Assembly: GCF_008806595.1 (NCBI RefSeq)
Contig: NZ_VZRB01000031.1
Location: forward strand, 26,433-90,432
DNA length: 64,000 bases
Reading direction: 5' to 3'
Source of the DNA: Streptomyces luteolifulvus
Lineage (GTDB): Bacteria > Actinomycetota > Actinomycetes > Streptomycetales > Streptomycetaceae
Made by a program: the position numbers and the translations under genes. Shown piece after piece: positions 34,643 to 43,235 of the stretch; the first letter of the stretch is position 1; the number at the start of each line of letters is the position of its first letter. The notes beneath the pieces are model-generated. The model did no database searches and was not told where the DNA came from. It saw nothing but the letters and a program-made list of their open reading frames with translations.

Positions 34643-35479
34643 CTACTCCTGCACGTTGAATCCGTGCTTCTCGGCCAGTCGGCGTAGGCTCGTCGCGCCC
34701 GGTATGCCGTCCGCGTCGGCGCCCGTGAGCCCGAGGCTGCGCTGCCAGCCGGCGTAGGCGTCGACCGTGGCGGTGCCGTAGTGGCCGTCGGCCAGGGATG
34801 CCGCGAGCAGGCCCTCCTCGACCAGCGCGGCCTCCACGACCGCCACACCCCGGTACGACACCGGGGTGCCCTGCTTCGACGGGTCGGTCCTGGCCGCCGT
34901 GACGAGCCGTGACAGATCGACGAGGGGCCGGCCGGGAGCGGGGTGCTCACCGGACTCCCCGCCGGGGCGCGGGGCGCCGTCCCGCACCCAGCGGTACAGC
35001 GGCTTGCCCGGGCAGGCCGTGGCGAAGCCGTCCCTGTGGCCCTTGATCTCGTGCCCGGCACCGCCCTTCTTGCGCAGCCACTCGATGGCGTCCCGCAGCC
35101 CGTCGAGCATGGCGTCGGTGGGCTCGGTCAGTCCCGAGTCGCCGAGCAGGGCGCAGACCGCGTAGTGCGCCTTGTTCAGGCTCTGGTCCCCGTTGGCGCC
35201 GGTCTTGCGGTGGGCGCCGCGGCCCTCGAAGACGAAACCGTGGGGGCAGACGACGGCGTTGTAGGCGATGTCGGAGTAGTTCTCCTCCGTATTGGCGAGA
35301 TGGTCGGCCTGGATCTTCCGCACATGGTTGTCGCACTGGCCGTGGTTCTCGGGCCGCGCGAGCGACGCGGGTACGGCGGTGCCCATGTAGTGGACCTTGA
35401 CGCCCTTGGCCGAGTCGATGTGGACGAGCTGGAAGCGGGGTGGTTTCGCATTCCACTCGGCCCGCGTCACAAATTTCAT
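34643..35479 (-). CDS. Peptidoglycan-recognition-type N-acetylmuramoyl-L-alanine amidase
   Basis: A 278-residue PGRP/amidase_2 protein. Zinc ligands are expected in VKVHYMG and in GHRDGFATACPG (His and Cys), with a catalytic Tyr in EENYSDIAYNAVV. The C-terminal 70 residues form a peptidoglycan-binding helical domain (TATVDAYAGWQRSLGL). There is no signal peptide, which recalls phage endolysins, although no other phage gene is near. It would cut the amide between MurNAc and L-Ala. It is convergent with sugC (6 bp between stops). Confidence 0.9.
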   Translation of the reverse strand: MKFVTRAEWNAKPPRFQLVHIDSAKGVKVHYMGTAVPASLARPENHGQCDNHVRKIQADHLANTEENYSDIAYNAVVCPHGFVFEGRGAHRKTGANGDQSLNKAHYAVCALLGDSGLTEPTDAMLDGLRDAIEWLRKKGGAGHEIKGHRDGFATACPGKPLYRWVRDGAPRPGGESGEHPAPGRPLVDLSRLVTAARTDPSKQGTPVSYRGVAVVEAALVEEGLLAASLADGHYGTATVDAYAGWQRSLGLTGADADGIPGATSLRRLAEKHGFNVQE

Positions 35480-35673
35480 GAGAACCCCCGATCAGAAATT
35501 CATGGCTGAAACCGACAATGCCGCCGCCACCCGGCGGAAGGGGGGCTTCCGGCGCATGACGGTATCCGGCTGCGTCCTCTGCGGTAGTGCCCGGTCGGCG
35601 ATGAGCGCAGAACGGCATCAGCCCGTGCCTTTACACTGGGTAACAGGAATATTCAGGGCTTACCGGTAGCGTC

Positions 35674-36669
35674 ATGGCCCGTTCGCACATTCTTCTTCCC
35701 GCGCTCGCTCCGGCACTCGTGGTGCTGTTCGCGTCCCCCGCCTGGGGGCAGGGCGACGAGGTCCCGCACGGCCGGGGATTCGGTGCGCGGCTGCTTCAGG
35801 CGCTGATCGACGGGATCCAGTTCGGGGTGATCATCGCCATCACCGCCGTCGGGCTGTCGCTGGTCTTCGGCACCGTCCACCTGATCAACTTCGCGCACGG
35901 CGAGTTCGTCACCATCGGCGCCACCTTCGCCTTCTTCCTCAACGCCTCCCCGGCGGGTCCGGGCTGGCATCTCGTGCCGGCCGCGATCGCGGCGGTTCTC
36001 TTCGGAGCGCTGCTGGGCGGGGCCGTGGACCGTGTCATCTGGCGCCCGCTGCACGCACGGGGCACCGGGCTGATCAATCTGTTCATCGTCACGATCGGGC
36101 TGTCCCTGCTGCTGCGGCACATCGTGCTCGTGCTGTACGGGACACGGCCCGCCTCCTTCGTCCAGTACGACATCCAGGAGGCGATCGACCTGGGGCCGGT
36201 CGGCATCACCCCGCGGGACCTCACGGTCACCCTGCTCTCCGTCCTCGTCCTGTTCGGCGTCGCCGCCCTGCTCCAGCGGACCCGGATCGGTACGGCCGTC
36301 CGCGCCGTCTCCGTCAACCGCGATCTGGCGGAGGCCTCGGGCATCGACGTCCAGCGGGTCGTGCTGTTCGTGTGGATGTTCGGCGGCGCCCTGGCCGCCC
36401 TCGGCGGGATCTTCTTCGGGCTGGAGGAGATCATCACCTGGGACATGGGGTTCAAGCTGCTGCTGCTCATGTTCGCCGGGATCATCCTGGGCGGTCTGGG
36501 CTCCGCCTACGGCGCGATGGTGGGCAGCCTGGTCATCGGGATCGTCGCCCAGGTGTCCTCCCTGTGGTTCCCGGTCGACCTCCAGTACGCCTGGGCGCTG
36601 CTGGTCCTCATCGTCGTCCTGCTCGTCCGGCCGCAGGGCATCCTCGGCCGCCCCGAACGCGTGGGATGA
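35674..36669 (+). CDS. livH: Branched-chain amino acid-type ABC permease LivH
   Basis: A 331-residue LivH-type permease with a cleavable-looking N-terminus (LPALAPALVVLFASPAWGQG) and about eight helices. Family marks are GLSLVFGTVHLINFAHGEFVTIG near residue 65-90 and GIILGGLGSAYGAMVGSLVIG near the end. It starts a four-gene run livHMGF. The substrate class (branched-chain amino acids, amides, urea or others) cannot be fixed from the permease. Confidence 0.92.
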   Translation: MARSHILLPALAPALVVLFASPAWGQGDEVPHGRGFGARLLQALIDGIQFGVIIAITAVGLSLVFGTVHLINFAHGEFVTIGATFAFFLNASPAGPGWHLVPAAIAAVLFGALLGGAVDRVIWRPLHARGTGLINLFIVTIGLSLLLRHIVLVLYGTRPASFVQYDIQEAIDLGPVGITPRDLTVTLLSVLVLFGVAALLQRTRIGTAVRAVSVNRDLAEASGIDVQRVVLFVWMFGGALAALGGIFFGLEEIITWDMGFKLLLLMFAGIILGGLGSAYGAMVGSLVIGIVAQVSSLWFPVDLQYAWALLVLIVVLLVRPQGILGRPERVG

Positions 36670-36681
36670 GGGGGTGGGCGC

Positions 36682-37674
36682 ATGGACTGGTCGGTCGTCT
36701 TCTCCGACGCGCTGCGGTCCGGCATCGGTCCCATCGCCGCCGTCTACGCGCTCGCCGCGATGGGGCTGAACCTGCACTTCGGCTACACCGGCCTGCTCAA
36801 CTTCGGCCAGGTCGGCTTCATGCTGGTGGGCGGCTACGGGCTGGCGGTCACGGTGGCGACGTACGACGGTTCCATGTGGCTCGGGGTCCTGGCCGGACTC
36901 GCCTGCGCCGTCGTGCTGGCGCTCCTGCTGGGTGTTCCCACGCTGCGGCTGCGGGCCGACTACCTCGCGATCACCACGATCGCCGCGGGGGAGACGCTCA
37001 GGCTGTTCTACCGCTCCACCTGGGCGGAGGACGTCACCGGCGGGGTGTTCGGCCTCCAGAGGTTCGCGAGCGACTTCTACGACCTCAGTCCCATACCGCG
37101 GGGCTCCTACGGGGTGTGGCTGGTGGAGTTCAACTCCCGGGACCTGTGGGTGATGATCGTCGGATGGGCGCTGGTGGTCCTCACGGGCGCACTGCTCGCC
37201 CTGCTGGTGCACAGTCCCTGGGGCCGGGTCATCCGCTCCATCCGTGACGACGAGCACGCCCCCCGCAGCCTCGGCAAGAACGTCTACGCGTACAAGATGC
37301 AGAGCCTCGTGCTGGGCGGAGTGATCGGGGCGGTCGCGGGCATGCTCCAGGCCATCCAGGTGCAGTCGGTCAGCCCCGACAGCTTCGATCCGGCCGTCAC
37401 CTTCTTCCTGTACACGCTGCTCGTGCTGGGAGGCGCCGGGCGGATACTGGGACCGGTGATCGGCTCGATCCTGTTCTGGTTCGTGCTCACCTTCCTCGAC
37501 AGCGCGCTGCGGCAGGCCATCGACGCCGGGTACATCTCGCCCGACGTCATCAGCACGTCCGAGATCGGGGCCGTGCGCTTCGCGCTGGTCGGTCTCGCCC
37601 TGATCCTGCTGATCGTGTTCCGGCCGCAGGGCATCCTCGGAAGCCGGAAGGAGATGCTGCTCAGTGAGCGATGA
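36682..37674 (+). CDS. livM: Branched-chain amino acid-type ABC permease LivM
   Basis: A 330-residue LivM-type permease. GLNLHFGYTGLLNFGQVGFMLVGGY (about residues 28-52) is the family's signature re-entrant segment, and SIRDDEHAPRSLGKNVYAYKM is the cytoplasmic loop that contacts the ATPases. It follows livH by 12 bp and overlaps livG by 11 bp. Confidence 0.93.
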   Translation: MDWSVVFSDALRSGIGPIAAVYALAAMGLNLHFGYTGLLNFGQVGFMLVGGYGLAVTVATYDGSMWLGVLAGLACAVVLALLLGVPTLRLRADYLAITTIAAGETLRLFYRSTWAEDVTGGVFGLQRFASDFYDLSPIPRGSYGVWLVEFNSRDLWVMIVGWALVVLTGALLALLVHSPWGRVIRSIRDDEHAPRSLGKNVYAYKMQSLVLGGVIGAVAGMLQAIQVQSVSPDSFDPAVTFFLYTLLVLGGAGRILGPVIGSILFWFVLTFLDSALRQAIDAGYISPDVISTSEIGAVRFALVGLALILLIVFRPQGILGSRKEMLLSER

Positions 37675-38539
37675 CCACGCACGGACGCCAGGTGCCGCGG
37701 CCCGGCCGCGGCTCGCCGGGACGCTGCCCGAGCCGGGAGTGCCCAAGCCGGACGCGTTGCTCGTCCTGGACGGGGTGAGCCGCAGCTTCGGCGGACTCAC
37801 CGCCGTGCGGGTGGACCACCTGGAGGTGCAGCGCGGCGCCATCACCGCGCTCATCGGCCCCAACGGAGCCGGCAAGACCACGCTCTTCAACATCGTGAGC
37901 GGATTCGACCGGGCCGACGGCGGCCGCTGGTGGTTCGACGGACATCCCCTCACCGGCCGTCCCGCGCACCGGGTGGCGCGCCACGGCCTGGTCCGTACGT
38001 TCCAGCTGACCAGGGTCATTCCCCGGCTGTCCGTACGGGAGAACATGCTGCTCGCGACCTCCGGGCAACGCGGAGAGCAACTGCTGCCCGCACTGCTGCG
38101 GCCGCTGTGGCACGGGCAGGAGCGGGAGGCCGGACGCAGGGCGGACGAACTGCTGGAGCGGTTCAGGCTCGGGCAGCTCCGCGACGACTACGCCGGCACC
38201 CTGTCAGGAGGGCAGCGCAAGCTTCTCGAACTGGCCCGAGCGCTGATGGCCCGGCCCGTCATGGTGCTGCTCGACGAACCGATGGCCGGCGTCAATCCGG
38301 CACTCACGCAGACCCTGCTCGGACACATCACCCGGCTGCGGGACGAGGGAATGACGGTCTGTTTTGTCGAACACGACATGGACGTGGTGATGGGCATCAG
38401 CGACTGGGTGGCCGTCATGGCCGACGGCCGGCTGGTGGCGGAGGGCCCGCCGCACACCTGTGCCCGCAACCCTTCCGTGGTGGATGCCTACCTGGGCAAA
38501 CGGCACGACGAACCCGGAACCCCCCAAGGTCAGGAGTGA
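37664..38539 (+). CDS. livG: Branched-chain amino acid-type ABC ATPase LivG
   Basis: A 291-residue ATPase with Walker A GPNGAGKTTLF (about residues 64-74), signature LSGGQRKLLELARALM, Walker B MVLLDEPMAGVNP and H loop FVEHDMDVVM. A 30-residue Pro/Arg-rich N-terminal extension precedes the domain. GTG 37664 overlaps livM by 11 bp. Confidence 0.93.
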   Translation: MSDDHARTPGAAARPRLAGTLPEPGVPKPDALLVLDGVSRSFGGLTAVRVDHLEVQRGAITALIGPNGAGKTTLFNIVSGFDRADGGRWWFDGHPLTGRPAHRVARHGLVRTFQLTRVIPRLSVRENMLLATSGQRGEQLLPALLRPLWHGQEREAGRRADELLERFRLGQLRDDYAGTLSGGQRKLLELARALMARPVMVLLDEPMAGVNPALTQTLLGHITRLRDEGMTVCFVEHDMDVVMGISDWVAVMADGRLVAEGPPHTCARNPSVVDAYLGKRHDEPGTPQGQE

Positions 38540-38544
38540 CGCTC

Positions 38545-39285
38545 ATGTCCACCGACGACCAGGTACCGATCCTGGCGGCCGACGATGTCGTCGCCGGATA
38601 CCTCCCAGGAGTCGACGTGCTGCGCGGATGCAGCGTCCGGGTGGAACCCGGCGAGCTGGTCGGTGTGATCGGACCCAACGGAGCCGGCAAGTCGACCCTG
38701 ATCAAGGCGGTCTTCGGCCTGCTGCGCATACGCGCGGGATCGGTACGGCTGCTCGGCGAGGACGTCACCAACCGGCCCGCGCACGAGCAGGTCCGCCGGG
38801 GCGTGGGGTATGTGCCGCAGCTCCAGAACGTCTTCCCGGCGCTGACCGTCGAGGAGAACCTGCGGATGGGGATCTATCTGCGGCCCGGGGCCTTCGCCCG
38901 GCGCTCCGCGGAGCTGGAGGAGCTCTTCCCGGTGCTGGCCGCCCGCCGGAAGCAGAAGGCCGGCTCGATGTCGGGCGGCGAGCGGCAGATGCTCGCCATG
39001 GCGCGGGCGCTGATGATGGAGCCGCGGCTGCTGCTGCTCGACGAGCCGTCCGCGGGTCTGTCCCCGGCCCATCAGGACCTGGTGTTCGAGCGGGTGAAGG
39101 GGATCAACGGCGCGGGGGTCGCCGTGCTCATGGTCGAGCAGAACGCCCGCCGGTGTCTCCAGATCTGCCACCGCGGCTACGTTCTGGACCAGGGCCGGAA
39201 CGCCTACACCGATACCGGGACGCGTCTGCTGCACGACGAGAAGGTGATCGAGCTCTATCTCGGAACACTCGCCCGCGTCCGTTGA
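38545..39285 (+). CDS. livF: Branched-chain amino acid-type ABC ATPase LivF
   Basis: A 246-residue ATPase: Walker A GPNGAGKSTLIKAVFGLL, signature MSGGERQMLAMARALM, Walker B LLLLDEPSAGLSP and H loop MVEQNARRCL. ATG 38545 follows AGGAG by 8 bases; GTG 38536 is an in-frame alternative. It ends the livHMGF run, which converges with the binding-protein gene. Confidence 0.93.
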   Translation: MSTDDQVPILAADDVVAGYLPGVDVLRGCSVRVEPGELVGVIGPNGAGKSTLIKAVFGLLRIRAGSVRLLGEDVTNRPAHEQVRRGVGYVPQLQNVFPALTVEENLRMGIYLRPGAFARRSAELEELFPVLAARRKQKAGSMSGGERQMLAMARALMMEPRLLLLDEPSAGLSPAHQDLVFERVKGINGAGVAVLMVEQNARRCLQICHRGYVLDQGRNAYTDTGTRLLHDEKVIELYLGTLARVR

Positions 39286-39303
39286 ACTCCTCGGCCCGTC
39301 CTT

Positions 39304-39345
39304 GTCCTGTGCCGTTCGTCCTGTGCGCTTCGTCCTGTGCTGTTC
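39304..39345. repeat. 14-bp tandem repeat, 3 copies
   Basis: GTCCTGTGCCGTTC, GTCCTGTGCGCTTC and GTCCTGTGCTGTTC lie head to tail in the 72-bp gap between the convergent livF and binding-protein genes. Confidence 0.9.
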
Positions 39346-39357
39346 CTCCTCCTGTTC

Positions 39358-40614
39358 TCAGCCCTGGGAGGTGCTCACCTCGGTGCGGACGGTCTGCAGC
39401 TTGCCCTGGCTGTCGTAGGCGTACACCTCGATGGTCGCCTGGCCCGGCTCACCCTTGTCGGTGAAGTCCAGCGGACCGCTCACACCGTCGTAGTCGATGT
39501 CCTTCCCGGCCGCGATCAGCTTCTTGCACGCGGCGAAGGTGTTGCACTTCTCTCCGCCCTTGGTGATCCCGACCATTTCCTTTGCGAAGTCCTGCGGGTT
39601 GTCCGACTTCGCCTGCTCCGCGGCGAGGGCGACGGTCGTCGCACAGTCGAACACCTGCGGCGCGAACTGGAGCTCCTTCAGCTTGGGCGCGAACTCCTTC
39701 AGATCCTTGACGAACTGCGCGTTGGACGCCGACGCGGGCGCCGTGCCCTTCATTCCGGCGAGCCGCTGCGGGTTGCCGGGGGCGACGAGCGAGGGCAGTT
39801 CCTCGCTGCGCAGGCCGTCGGCGCCGTACACGCCGATCTGCTGGGGACCGAGGCCCGTCTCGATCAGGGTCTGGAGTATCTGTGCGCCCTCCTCGAACGC
39901 GATCACCGCGACCGCGTCAGGATTGGAGTCCTTCACCTTCTGCACGATCTGGTCGAAGTTCGTCGACTTCGGGTCATAGGTCTCCGCGAGGGTCACGGTC
40001 GCGCCGGAGTCCTCCAGCTCCTTCTTGGTGGAGTCCACCAGACCCTTGCCGTAGTCGTCGGCACGCCCGATCAGCGCCACCCGGTTGTGGCCGTCCCCGC
40101 GGATCAGCTTCGCCAGGACGGGTGCCTGGAGCACATCGCTCGGCGCGGTACGGAAGTAGAACCCGCCGTCGTCGTAGTCGGTGAAGGTGGGTGCCGTGTT
40201 CGACCCCGAGCACTGGACGACGCCCTCGCCGGTCACCCGGTCGATGAACGCCAGCGACATCCCGGAGGCCGCCGCGCCGATGATCACGTCCACGCCCGCG
40301 GCGAGGACCCGGTCGGCGGACTGGGCCGCGACGGCTTCCTGACCGGCCTCGTCACCACCGACCGCGGGCGGAACCGGCTCGCCGAGCACACCGCCCGCGT
40401 CGTTCATCGTCTGGATCGCGAACTTCAGAGCCTCGATCTGGGGCGGTCCCAGGAAGGCGAGCTGCCCGGTCTCCGGCAGCACGTAGCCGAACTTGAGCTC
40501 ACCGTCCTCGTCGGCCGGGGCCACCGCCCCGGCACCGCCTGTCGCACCGATGGCCGTCACCAGCAGGGCCGCCGCGCTTGCGAAGATTGCGGACCGTTTG
40601 ACTGACGCTTTCAT
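39358..40614 (-). CDS. Branched-chain amino acid-type substrate-binding protein
   Basis: A 418-residue type-I periplasmic-binding protein (LivJ/UrtA class). Residues 1-33 form a Sec-type signal (AIFASAAALLVTAIGATGGAGAVA) without a lipobox Cys, so it would be secreted rather than lipid-anchored, which is unusual for a Gram-positive importer. The body begins KFGYVLPETGQLAFLGPPQIEALKFAI and has two Rossmann-like lobes. It points towards livHMGF from the opposite strand, so the receptor is transcribed separately. A hairpin buries its ribosome binding site. Confidence 0.9.
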   Translation of the reverse strand: MKASVKRSAIFASAAALLVTAIGATGGAGAVAPADEDGELKFGYVLPETGQLAFLGPPQIEALKFAIQTMNDAGGVLGEPVPPAVGGDEAGQEAVAAQSADRVLAAGVDVIIGAAASGMSLAFIDRVTGEGVVQCSGSNTAPTFTDYDDGGFYFRTAPSDVLQAPVLAKLIRGDGHNRVALIGRADDYGKGLVDSTKKELEDSGATVTLAETYDPKSTNFDQIVQKVKDSNPDAVAVIAFEEGAQILQTLIETGLGPQQIGVYGADGLRSEELPSLVAPGNPQRLAGMKGTAPASASNAQFVKDLKEFAPKLKELQFAPQVFDCATTVALAAEQAKSDNPQDFAKEMVGITKGGEKCNTFAACKKLIAAGKDIDYDGVSGPLDFTDKGEPGQATIEVYAYDSQGKLQTVRTEVSTSQG

Positions 40615-40640
40615 GCCCGCCTCCTCTCGGTGAGGCGGGC
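40615..40640 (-). promoter_or_regulatory. Hairpin sequestering the ribosome binding site of the binding-protein gene
   Basis: GCCCGCCTC (40615-40623) and GAGGCGGGC (40632-40640) form a perfect 9-bp stem with an 8-base loop directly against the start codon (40612-40614). The AGGAGG Shine-Dalgarno sequence (40624-40619) lies mostly inside the start-proximal arm. Confidence 0.7.
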
Positions 40641-40809
40641 GTCGTCGGTCGAGGGGCCGGCCACCGCCCGCCCTCTCTACTGAGGGTAAAGCGTGCAGGT
40701 CGCCGATGGCGAGGCTGATCGAATCCGTTCCGCAGGCCGGAAAAACACGTGGACTCCGGCGCCACCGTCGCGGGACACTGCGACTTCACTCGACAACACA
40801 GGGTTTGGG

Positions 40810-42624
40810 ATGGGATCGCCTGAATCGCGCAAGGGCTTACCGGGCAGGGGCTCGGCGCTCCTCGCACTCCGCTACTACGGACGGGAGCTGTCCCGGCTAC
40901 GGTGGCTGACCGCACCCGCGATGCTGCTGCCGGCGCTCGGCAACATCGGCATCGCCTATGTCGCGCCGCTGCTCGTCGCGAAGCTCGTCGGCCGGATCGC
41001 CGACGACACCGAGGTCACGATCGGCTCGGTGCTGCCGTACGTCCTCGGATTCGCCGGCGTCCTGCTGCTCGCGGAGACGCTGTGGCGCATCGGACTGCAC
41101 TGCCTCAACCGCCTCGACGGTTTCGGCGTCGAGCATCTGTACGTGATCGGCATGGACGAGCTGTTCGCCAAGGACGCCGCGTTCTTCCACGACAACTTCG
41201 CCGGGTCGCTGACCAAGCGGGTGCTGAGCTTCGCCTCCCGCTTCGAGGAGTTCGTCGACACGCTGACGTTCCAGGTCGTGGGCAGCCTGGTGCCGCTGGT
41301 GTTCGGGGCGGTGGTGCTGTGGAGCTACGAACCGCTGCTCGTGGTCGGGCTGCTGGTGATGATCGCGGTGACGGCGCTGTGCGTGGTGCCGCTCATCCGG
41401 CGCCGCCAGGCGCTGGTGGATCAGCGGGAGGAAGCCATCGCCCGGGTGTCGGGGCATGTCGCCGACAGCCTGATGAACATGGACACGGTCCGGGCGTTCG
41501 CCGCGGAGGAAGGCGAGGCCGCCGAGCACCGGTCCCGCGTCGCGGAGTCACGGCGGCTCATGCTGAGGTCGTGGGACTACGGCAATCTGCGCATCGACAC
41601 GCTGGTCGCGCCGATGTCCGTGCTGACCAACGCGCTGGGCCTGCTGCTCGCGGTCACCCTCGGCGCAGGCGGCCGCGGTGTGGAGGCGGTCGTGGTCGCC
41701 TTCACGTACTACAGCAACGCGACGCGGATCATGTTCGAGTTCAACCAGATCTACCGCCGGCTGGAGAGCTCGATGACGGAGGCCGCGCAGTTCACCGAAC
41801 TGCTCCTCGCCCCGCCGACCGTGCTCGACCCGGAGCTGCCGGAGCCGCTGCTGTCCGAGGCCGCCGACGTCCGCTTCGAGAAGGTGACCTTCGCCCACGG
41901 AGGTGCGGAGCCGCTCTTCGACGGCCTCGACCTCGCGGTGCCCAGTGGATCGAAGATCGGTCTCGTCGGCCGGTCCGGCGGGGGCAAGACCACGCTCACC
42001 CGGCTGCTGCTGCGGATGACGGACATCGACGGCGGGCGGATCCTGATCGGCGGCCAGGACATCAGCCGGCTGCGCCAGGCGGATCTGCGCAGCCTGATGG
42101 CCTACGTGCCGCAGGACCCGGCGATGTTCCACCGCACCCTGCGGGACAACATCGCCTTCGCCCGGCCGGACGCCACCGACGCCGAGATCCGCCGCGCGGC
42201 CGAGGCCGCTCATGTCACGGAGTTCGCCGACGCACTGCCGGACGGCTTCGACACCATGGTGGGCGAGCGCGGGGTCAAGCTGTCCGGCGGACAGCGCCAG
42301 CGGGTCGCCCTCGCCCGGGCGATCCTCAGGGACGCGCCGATCCTGCTGCTCGACGAGGCGACCAGTGCGCTCGACTCCGAGAGCGAGATCCTCGTCCAGG
42401 AGGCCCTGTGGCGGCTCATGGAGGGGCGGACCGCGCTCGTGGTGGCGCACCGGCTGAGTACGGTCGCCGGTATGGACCGGCTCGTGGTCCTGGACCGCGG
42501 AGAGATCGTCGAGCAGGGCACCCACCAGGAACTGCTCGCCGCGGACGGCGCCTACGCCAAGCTCTGGCAGCACCAGTCGGGCGGCTTCCTCGACGACAGC
42601 CCGGTCCGGGCCGACCTGCACTGA
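40810..42624 (+). CDS. ABC exporter (fused permease and ATPase), TTA-containing
   Basis: A 604-residue half-transporter: six-helix exporter domain (about residues 30-320) and ATPase domain (about 350-590) with Walker A GRSGGGKTTLT, Q loop YVPQDPAMFHRTLRDN, signature LSGGQRQRVALARAI, Walker B ILLLDEATSALD and AHRLSTV. It would act as a homodimer to export a drug, peptide or lipid. ATG 40810 is the first start that keeps the whole first helix. Codon 10 (40837-40839) is TTA, the rare Leu codon read only by the bldA tRNA in Streptomyces, so translation may be developmentally gated. The ribosome binding site is weak. Confidence 0.92.
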   Translation: MGSPESRKGLPGRGSALLALRYYGRELSRLRWLTAPAMLLPALGNIGIAYVAPLLVAKLVGRIADDTEVTIGSVLPYVLGFAGVLLLAETLWRIGLHCLNRLDGFGVEHLYVIGMDELFAKDAAFFHDNFAGSLTKRVLSFASRFEEFVDTLTFQVVGSLVPLVFGAVVLWSYEPLLVVGLLVMIAVTALCVVPLIRRRQALVDQREEAIARVSGHVADSLMNMDTVRAFAAEEGEAAEHRSRVAESRRLMLRSWDYGNLRIDTLVAPMSVLTNALGLLLAVTLGAGGRGVEAVVVAFTYYSNATRIMFEFNQIYRRLESSMTEAAQFTELLLAPPTVLDPELPEPLLSEAADVRFEKVTFAHGGAEPLFDGLDLAVPSGSKIGLVGRSGGGKTTLTRLLLRMTDIDGGRILIGGQDISRLRQADLRSLMAYVPQDPAMFHRTLRDNIAFARPDATDAEIRRAAEAAHVTEFADALPDGFDTMVGERGVKLSGGQRQRVALARAILRDAPILLLDEATSALDSESEILVQEALWRLMEGRTALVVAHRLSTVAGMDRLVVLDRGEIVEQGTHQELLAADGAYAKLWQHQSGGFLDDSPVRADLH

Positions 42625-42651
42625 ACGACGCCGGCGGACCGGGGCCGCGGT

Positions 42652-43068
42652 TCAGCCGGACTGCACCTCGGCCCACCGGCAGGTTCCGCCGGGGTGCACA
42701 CGGACGCCGCAGCGCGCGGACAGCGCGGTGACGATGGCGAGACCACGGCCGTGCTCGTCCGGGTCGACGGCGGAGGCCGGGGCGGCGGGCCCGTTGTCGG
42801 TCACCTCGACGCGTACGGCCGTGTCCCGGTCCAACTGGTTCCGGGAGAGCGTCAGCGTCGCCGGGGGCACGGCGTGCACGATCGCGTTGGTGAGCAGCTC
42901 CGAGACCACCAGGAGCACGTCATCGGCGACCTCCGCGGCCAGCCGCCAGTCGGTGAGCACCGCACGCACGCGTCGGCGTACGGCCGAAACGGCATCCGGC
43001 ACGTGCGGCAGTGGGAAGACATGTTCGACTTCCCCGTGCGGCGCGGCGTCGAGCTGCGCTGTGATCAT
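42652..43068 (-). CDS. RsbW-type ATP-binding protein (anti-sigma-factor-like kinase)
   Basis: A 138-residue single HATPase_c domain. N box ELLTNAIVHA (about residues 55-64), G1 VTDNGPAAP, G2 HGRGLAIV. Streptomyces has dozens of such proteins; a few act as anti-sigma kinases, most are unassigned. ATG 43068 follows GGAGGAGG. No sigma factor or anti-anti-sigma gene is adjacent. It is divergent from the IclR gene. Confidence 0.9.
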   Translation of the reverse strand: MITAQLDAAPHGEVEHVFPLPHVPDAVSAVRRRVRAVLTDWRLAAEVADDVLLVVSELLTNAIVHAVPPATLTLSRNQLDRDTAVRVEVTDNGPAAPASAVDPDEHGRGLAIVTALSARCGVRVHPGGTCRWAEVQSG

Positions 43069-43202
43069 GTGCCCTCCTCCTGGGGAAGTCCTGTCGGTCC
43101 CGATGCGCCCGACCTGCGGTCGGCCGTGGTGCGTCCATGGCACGCTAAGGAGGGAAAAGCCGTGAGTCAACGAACAGGGGTCGGCATTACCGAACGACAG
43201 TC

Positions 43203-43221
43203 CCGAATCGGAGAGATTCGG
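43203..43221 (+). promoter_or_regulatory. Palindrome upstream of IclR gene
   Basis: CCGAATC-GGAGA-GATTCGG is a perfect 7-bp inverted repeat ending 14 bp before the start codon at 43236. The position suits autoregulation by the IclR protein. Confidence 0.65.
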
Positions 43222-43235
43222 ACTACCATCGCCTC

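Noticed and set aside
34643..35479. Prophage, suggested by an endolysin-like amidase without signal peptide
   Set aside because: No other phage-like gene is nearby; the flanks are ordinary transporter operons.
35620..35660. GlnR-like box upstream of livH (TTACAC...GTAAC)
   Set aside because: Only one half-site fits loosely, and no GaAAC partner at the right spacing.
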